Shown: positions 31,990-36,073 of the stretch, piece after piece
Numbering within the stretch: position 1 is the stretch's first letter
Layout: each line of letters opens with the position of its first letter
Assembly (NCBI GenBank): GCA_016987375.1
Contig: PJRA01000485.1
Span: 295,220-331,292 of the forward strand
Source of the DNA: Brachionus koreanus
Lineage: Eukaryota > Rotifera > Eurotatoria > Ploima > Brachionidae
Direction of reading: 5' to 3'
DNA length: 36,073 bases
The notes under the pieces: model-generated
Seen by the model: only the letters and a program-made list of their open reading frames with translations
Told to the model about the DNA's origin: nothing
Database searches by the model: none
Position numbers and translations under genes: made by a program

Positions 31990-33723
31990 ATGTCTTGGTT
32001 ATTTGGAGTTAAAACGCCACAGGTGCCGCCCGCAGAGCCGCCGCCACCACCGCCAGACTCGTCCGACAAGAACCCGTCGTCGCAGAGCAACAAGACGGCG
32101 GCGTACAGCACCGAGAGCCAGTACCGATTTGACTCGGCGGCGCTCGAACGAGCAGCCCGGGCGGCCAAAGACCTCGAGAAGTCGGCACACGCCAAAGACC
32201 TGCTGAATTTGTCGCGCGAACAAGAAAGAACCAAACAAATGGAATACGAAAAGCAAATAAAAGAGATGCAGACGTATCAGGAGGAGTTGAAGGCGAAATC
32301 GGCCCAGCAGCTCGCCGAAGAGAGACGCAAGCTGCTCGACGAGGAGACCAGACACAACCAGGAGCGCGCTCGCTACCAGGACCAGCTGGCGCGCAAGCGC
32401 CACGAGGACCAAATGGCCCAGCAAGCCCGTCTGCAAGAAGAGCTGCTGCGCAAGCAGGAGGACTCTGTTGCCAAGCAGGAATCGATGCGCAAAAAAACCA
32501 TCGAACAAGAGGCCGAGCTAAAGCACCAGTACGACATGAAGCGGCTTCAGGCCGAGCTAAAGGGCAAAGCTCAAATAGAGCGGGACAACCGCGACATACA
32601 TCTGGAACAAATAAAACTAAAGGCCCAAGAGCACAGACAAACATTGCTTGAGGGCATAAAAACGGCCGGCAATGTGCTCGGCACCGGCTATCAGGCCCTG
32701 GTAGACGACCCGAACAAAATAGTGCTGACAGCCGGCGGTCTAACGCTGATAGCGCTCGGCGTCTACTCGGCCAAGCAGTCTACGCTCCTTGCCGGCAAGT
32801 ATCTCGAGGCCAGACTGGGCAAGCCGTCGTTGGTGCGCGAAACGTCCCGATTCACTCTAATGGACGCTTTTAAGCATCCGATTAGAACCGTTCAACAGTT
32901 GAGAAACAGCGGACAAGACTCGCTTCAAGGCGTAGTGCTTGAGCCCAACTTGGAAATGAGACTTAGGGAAATAGCCGTGTCGACCAAAAACACCAAGTCG
33001 AACAAAGGCCTGTTCCGCAATTTGCTTATGCACGGACCGCCCGGCACCGGCAAAACTTTGTTCGCCAAAAAGCTGGCCATGCACTCGGGCATGGACTATG
33101 CGATATTGACTGGGGGCGACGTGGCGCCGATGGGCCGCGAAGGCGTATCGGCCATACACAAAGTGTTCGACTGGTCGTCGACTAGTCGGCGCGGTCTCCT
33201 CCTGTTTGTCGACGAGGCCGACGCTTTTTTAAGAAAACGAGCTAATGAACAAATTAGCGAGGACTTGAGAGCGGCGCTGAACGCTTTTCTGTACCGAACT
33301 GGCGAGCAGTCAAACAAGTTCATGCTCGTTTTGGCCAGCAATCAGCCCGAGCAGTTCGACTATGCGATAAACGACCGTTTGGACGAAATTGTCACCTTCA
33401 GCTTGCCTGGCCTAGACGAACGAAAGCGAATGATCTATCACTATTTTGATAGGTATTTGCTTAAAGCGGGCGCTGCGGCCAAGCAAGTAAAATTGGACAA
33501 TTTTGACTTTGTGAAAAAGTGCGAGGAGCTGGCTGCCAAGACCGAGGGCTTTTCTGGCCGTGAGATATCCAAGCTGATTGTGTCGTGCCAGGCGGGCGCC
33601 TACGCCTCTCAAGACGGCCTGCTCACCGAGGCCATCATCGAACAGAAGCTCAGGTTTGCTCTGGACGCTCACGAAAAGAAAGTCAAGTGGAGGTCCGAAC
33701 AAGAAAAGGAGGAGATGGCCTAA
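31990..33723 (+). CDS. ATAD3: ATPase family AAA domain-containing protein 3 (mitochondrial ATAD3)
   Basis: A mitochondrial inner-membrane AAA+ ATPase involved in nucleoid organisation, inner-membrane structure and cholesterol handling in animals. The frame is complete and intronless at 577 residues (human ATAD3A about 586). Visible order: MSWLFGV start, Pro-rich segment ([13 protein letters not shown]), long charged coiled coil at about 60-225, hydrophobic segment at about 240-262 ([20 protein letters not shown]), then the AAA+ module with Walker [10 protein letters not shown] (348-356, K355), Walker [12 protein letters not shown] (D408-E409), and sensor-1 region [11 protein letters not shown]. 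No cleavable presequence, as usual for ATAD3. Coding GC is far above the flanks, and this produces long spurious antisense frames. A CA-rich tract follows the stop, and AATAAA lies at 33906. Confidence 0.97.
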   Translation: MSWLFGVKTPQVPPAEPPPPPPDSSDKNPSSQSNKTAAYSTESQYRFDSAALERAARAAKDLEKSAHAKDLLNLSREQERTKQMEYEKQIKEMQTYQEELKAKSAQQLAEERRKLLDEETRHNQERARYQDQLARKRHEDQMAQQARLQEELLRKQEDSVAKQESMRKKTIEQEAELKHQYDMKRLQAELKGKAQIERDNRDIHLEQIKLKAQEHRQTLLEGIKTAGNVLGTGYQALVDDPNKIVLTAGGLTLIALGVYSAKQSTLLAGKYLEARLGKPSLVRETSRFTLMDAFKHPIRTVQQLRNSGQDSLQGVVLEPNLEMRLREIAVSTKNTKSNKGLFRNLLMHGPPGTGKTLFAKKLAMHSGMDYAILTGGDVAPMGREGVSAIHKVFDWSSTSRRGLLLFVDEADAFLRKRANEQISEDLRAALNAFLYRTGEQSNKFMLVLASNQPEQFDYAINDRLDEIVTFSLPGLDERKRMIYHYFDRYLLKAGAAAKQVKLDNFDFVKKCEELAAKTEGFSGREISKLIVSCQAGAYASQDGLLTEAIIEQKLRFALDAHEKKVKWRSEQEKEEMA

Positions 33724-33760
33724 ACACATCCACACACACACACACAAACACAACACACAC
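33724..33760 (+). repeat. CA-rich microsatellite in ATAD3 3' UTR
   Basis: Imperfect (CA)n starting right after the ATAD3 stop codon, followed by a T run. Confidence 0.85.
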
Positions 33761-34572
33761 TTTTTTTATACATTGTTAATTGATAATCAAATATTGATAT
33801 GCAATATGATATCATTTAGGATTTTTCCAGTTTTTAAGTTATTTTTTTTTTTTGGTTGTTGGCTTTTTGTTTGTTTTTTTTTTTCTATACATAAAAAAAA
33901 GGCTTAATAAATTGAAATTTAAAATCAGAAATTTTTTTTATTTATTAAAAAATAAAAAATCTTAAATACTGAATTAGAAACTTTGTTAATTAATTAGTCA
34001 ATTTTTTCTATTAATAATAATAATAATAATAATAAACTGCTCTGTATAACATTAAGGTTTTTTCTAGACTTGTTTTTTGAATGAACAGACTGAACGAGTT
34101 GAAAAGTAAATGAAATAACAAGTGAAGAAATTGAAGCGGAAGTCGAGAAAATGTGGCCTGTCAAAAATCGAGCACGATGAAGAAATTTATTATTTTTTAC
34201 TTGGTTTTATTTGACATTTTTTGTGTATAATTTGTTTTTTCTATTAAATTTAACTGTTAATATAAAAAATTTTATTTAAATCTATTTTTATAAAATAATT
34301 TTTTTTTAAGCTAACATTTAAGGAATAGTACAAATCTGATTGAACTGATGGCAAAAACGAACAGTGAAGAAAAAACATTTGGATTTTTTAATTCAAGATT
34401 GATTAATAATTTTGTGATCTAACTGTCAATGCTGAATTTTGCAACATTGAAGCTATCAATTTATAATATCAATTTTATCAATGTTTTTTGTTTTCAAAAT
34501 AACAGATAATTTTATTCTATATAAAATAATAATTTTAATTATTGAAAATTTTATTAAAAAAAATTAATGAAG
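33761..34572. other. ATAD3 3' flank and intergenic sequence
   Basis: Holds the likely ATAD3 poly(A) hexamer (33906-33911). The rest is AT-rich with no gene recognised. Confidence 0.4.
34012..34034 (+). repeat. (TAA)n microsatellite
   Basis: About seven TAA units in a row. Confidence 0.9.
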
Positions 34573-34865
34573 TGTTAATCAGTCGATTACGATAAGGGCA
34601 CTAGCCTGTTGATTAACCTTGAAAATTGAAAAATTGAAATTATTTTGCATCTTTATTCTCTTTGGAAATCTAGTCACGTACTGGATTCAATATTTAAGCA
34701 ACTCAATTTTATTGTTTCTCAAATTTATTTTATCTTATTCTTATCTTTATTTAATAAAGTAATAGTTACAACTAGTCTTTCTATTAACTCCCAAATACAT
34801 TACATGGTAGCAGCGATATAAGATGGCCACCACAAGTCAGAGAGAAACGTTAAAAGTGGTTGATC
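34573..34865 (+). mobile_element. LTR-like end with primer-binding site and start of a gag-like frame (retroelement relic)
   Basis: A 232-base segment starts TGTTAATCAG (34573) and ends ATTACA (34804), the TG...CA ends of an LTR. It is followed without a gap by TGGTAGCAGCG (34805-34815), matching the reverse complement of an initiator-tRNA-Met 3' end at most positions. A short frame then opens with MATTSQRETLKVVDQ and stops near 34872. Inside the LTR are an inverted pair GTTAATCA/TGATTAAC (34574-34581, 34610-34617) and an AATAAAG string (34753). No second LTR, protease or polymerase is seen, so the element is truncated or decayed. Confidence 0.45.
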
Positions 34866-35045
34866 AAAGTTGAACAGCAGATGTGAAAAATAAGCTTTTT
34901 TGGAGTACGATGCAAACGTAAAAAAGATAAAGTATCTTAAACTAGAAATAGCAGGGAAAAGTTAATTTTGTATCCTTTAGTACAAAAATCGAACAGTATA
35001 TTTGTCTTTTTAGTATAGTTTTTTAATTAGTTTACTTTTTTAAAA

Positions 35046-35436
35046 TACCAAAAATGGTTGTCTTAAAATTCATTTAGAAAAAAAAGGCTATTAATCTTAT
35101 ATTTAGTAAATTTCTGAATAAAGAACCAATTTTACTTATTGTTACATTGAATCTACAACCGTATCAAAGTATTTTTCAGTTATGTAATACACCCTACGTA
35201 CATACATAAATTGTTAGAGCTCACAATTGTTTAATAAACTATTTAAAATCCCTATTAGCCTAAACCCATTACAGGTATTATAGTTGATTTTTTATGTAAA
35301 GCTTTCATATTTTATCCACTCTGGTCTTTTAATTGACTTCAAGATTTAAAAGCTTAGAATTAGTGCTTTATTTTGATTTATAATATGTAATAGTTGCTTT
35401 GTCCTTAAATGGAATTTTCGAATAACTCTTTGATGG
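35046..35436 (+). repeat. Dispersed repeat, copy 3 (diverged)
   Basis: Shares the opening block (CCAAAAATGGTTGTCTTAAA, then ATTCATTTAG), a middle block (CACTCTGGTCTTTTAATTGA at 35319) and a closing block (TTCGAATAACTCTTTGATGG) with copies 1 and 2, in the same order and with nearly the same overall length. The sequence between the blocks is much diverged. Confidence 0.5.
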
Positions 35437-35833
35437 ACGAACTTTCTTTTATTTGATGACATAAGTCATTTTTCTAAATTAAATTTTTATCATTAAAGCA
35501 AGTAACAACTAAAACACTTTTTTTTTTTTTTACAAAATAGTGCTCTTTGAATTCAATTCAAATTGCTTTTTACTTTTAGGCTCTATCATTAAATTGTTGA
35601 ATTGAATTAAACAATTATATGTCTAATTTTTCTTCAAGTTATAGTCAAAGATTTAAAGTTATTTTTTTTAGTTAACATGCTAAATTTACTTTGCATTCAG
35701 TAATGAAAATTTGAATATATGTGAAAAAATGTTTATCAATATTGAAAACGGTCTAAACATTGAACTGGTATAATCCGAATGCGTTTGATAATTCGATCTG
35801 ACAAACTGTGGTCAAAGATAGTATTTCATAACG

Positions 35834-36073
35834 AATCGAATAGTCCCACTTTGGAATCATCTACCTGTCTCAGTAATTCAAGCAAAAACGAACTACAGTG
35901 TGACACCCCTTTTTAAGAAAGGGAATAGGAAAGGGAATATGCAAGTAATTACCGTCCCGTTTCTCTAACAAGTAGTATATGCAAGATTCTTGAGAGTCTG
36001 CTTAAAGATCATATGCTGGCTTTTCTTTTAAAGCACAATCTATTATCTGATTCACAACATGGCTTCATGCCAA
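35834..36073 (+). pseudogene. LINE fragments at right edge: C-terminal end joined to the start of a reverse transcriptase
   Basis: At 35834-35900 the + frame reads NRIVPLWNHLPVSVIQAKT, the C-terminal end motif of non-LTR elements (compare [10 protein letters not shown] in the ATP9-intron relic). Immediately after, TPLFKKGNRK and, one frame over from 35947, NYRPVSLTSSICKILESLL and then LLSDSQHGFMP match the N-terminal part of an RT domain, which should come well before the C-terminal end. So two pieces are joined out of order. The RT part continues beyond the window. Confidence 0.7.

Noticed and set aside
31999..32644. Long minus-strand frames opposite ATAD3 (169 and 211 codons)
   Set aside because: They are shadows created by the GC-rich ATAD3 codons. 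They have repetitive Ala/Arg/Leu composition and no domain.
33578..33907. 109-codon frame overlapping the end of ATAD3
   Set aside because: A frame-shifted reading of ATAD3 followed by CA-repeat and T-rich translation.

Overview
The window is nuclear DNA from a small, AT-rich animal genome. The evidence is very short spliceosomal introns (51, 57, 60 and 68 bp, all GT..AG), long intronless reading frames for conserved eukaryotic proteins, animal-type tRNA genes, a DEG/ENaC channel, and many decayed retroelements and DNA transposons. AT richness, compact genes and the mix of relics would suit a monogonont rotifer such as Brachionus, but that is an inference and nothing in the sequence proves it.

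Left third (1-13.2 kb): the 3' exons of an ATP9-type P4 ATPase on + (last exon ends at 3606), with a 5'-truncated non-LTR retrotransposon lying antisense in its last intron; a complete three-exon NDUFV2 (complex I 24 kDa subunit); a decayed MULE-type transposase; an intact single-exon DEG/ENaC channel; a LINE relic interrupted by a roughly 350 bp dispersed repeat that contains a 12-base assembly gap; and an intact single-exon trehalase on the minus strand.

Middle (13.2-24.2 kb): a gene-poor stretch with a Ulp1-protease-like relic and LINE pieces, then seven tRNA genes (three Glu-CTC, four Asp-GTC) over about 5.8 kb. One Glu+Asp pair is present as two inverted, nearly identical arms of about 440 bp that enclose a gene for an unrecognised multi-pass membrane protein.

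Right third (24.2-36.1 kb): PRPF6 (U5 snRNP HAT-repeat protein) and TIMM10 (small Tim chaperone, two exons), both on minus; a 4.4 kb stretch with a Tc1/mariner-like transposase fragment, a second copy of the dispersed repeat in the opposite orientation, and a broken glycoprotein-like reading frame resembling those of negative-strand RNA viruses or retroelement envelopes, flanked by 52 bp direct repeats; then an intact ATAD3 (mitochondrial AAA+ ATPase). The end holds an LTR-like sequence with a tRNA-iMet-type primer site, a third diverged copy of the dispersed repeat, and a LINE junction running off the edge.

The intact genes do not form one pathway. Four are housekeeping: NDUFV2, TIMM10 and ATAD3 act in mitochondria and PRPF6 in splicing. 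ATP9 is endomembrane, trehalase is sugar metabolism, and the channel and the unknown protein are membrane proteins with much more AT-rich coding sequence. I saw no CRISPR array, rRNA gene or bacterial-type operon.
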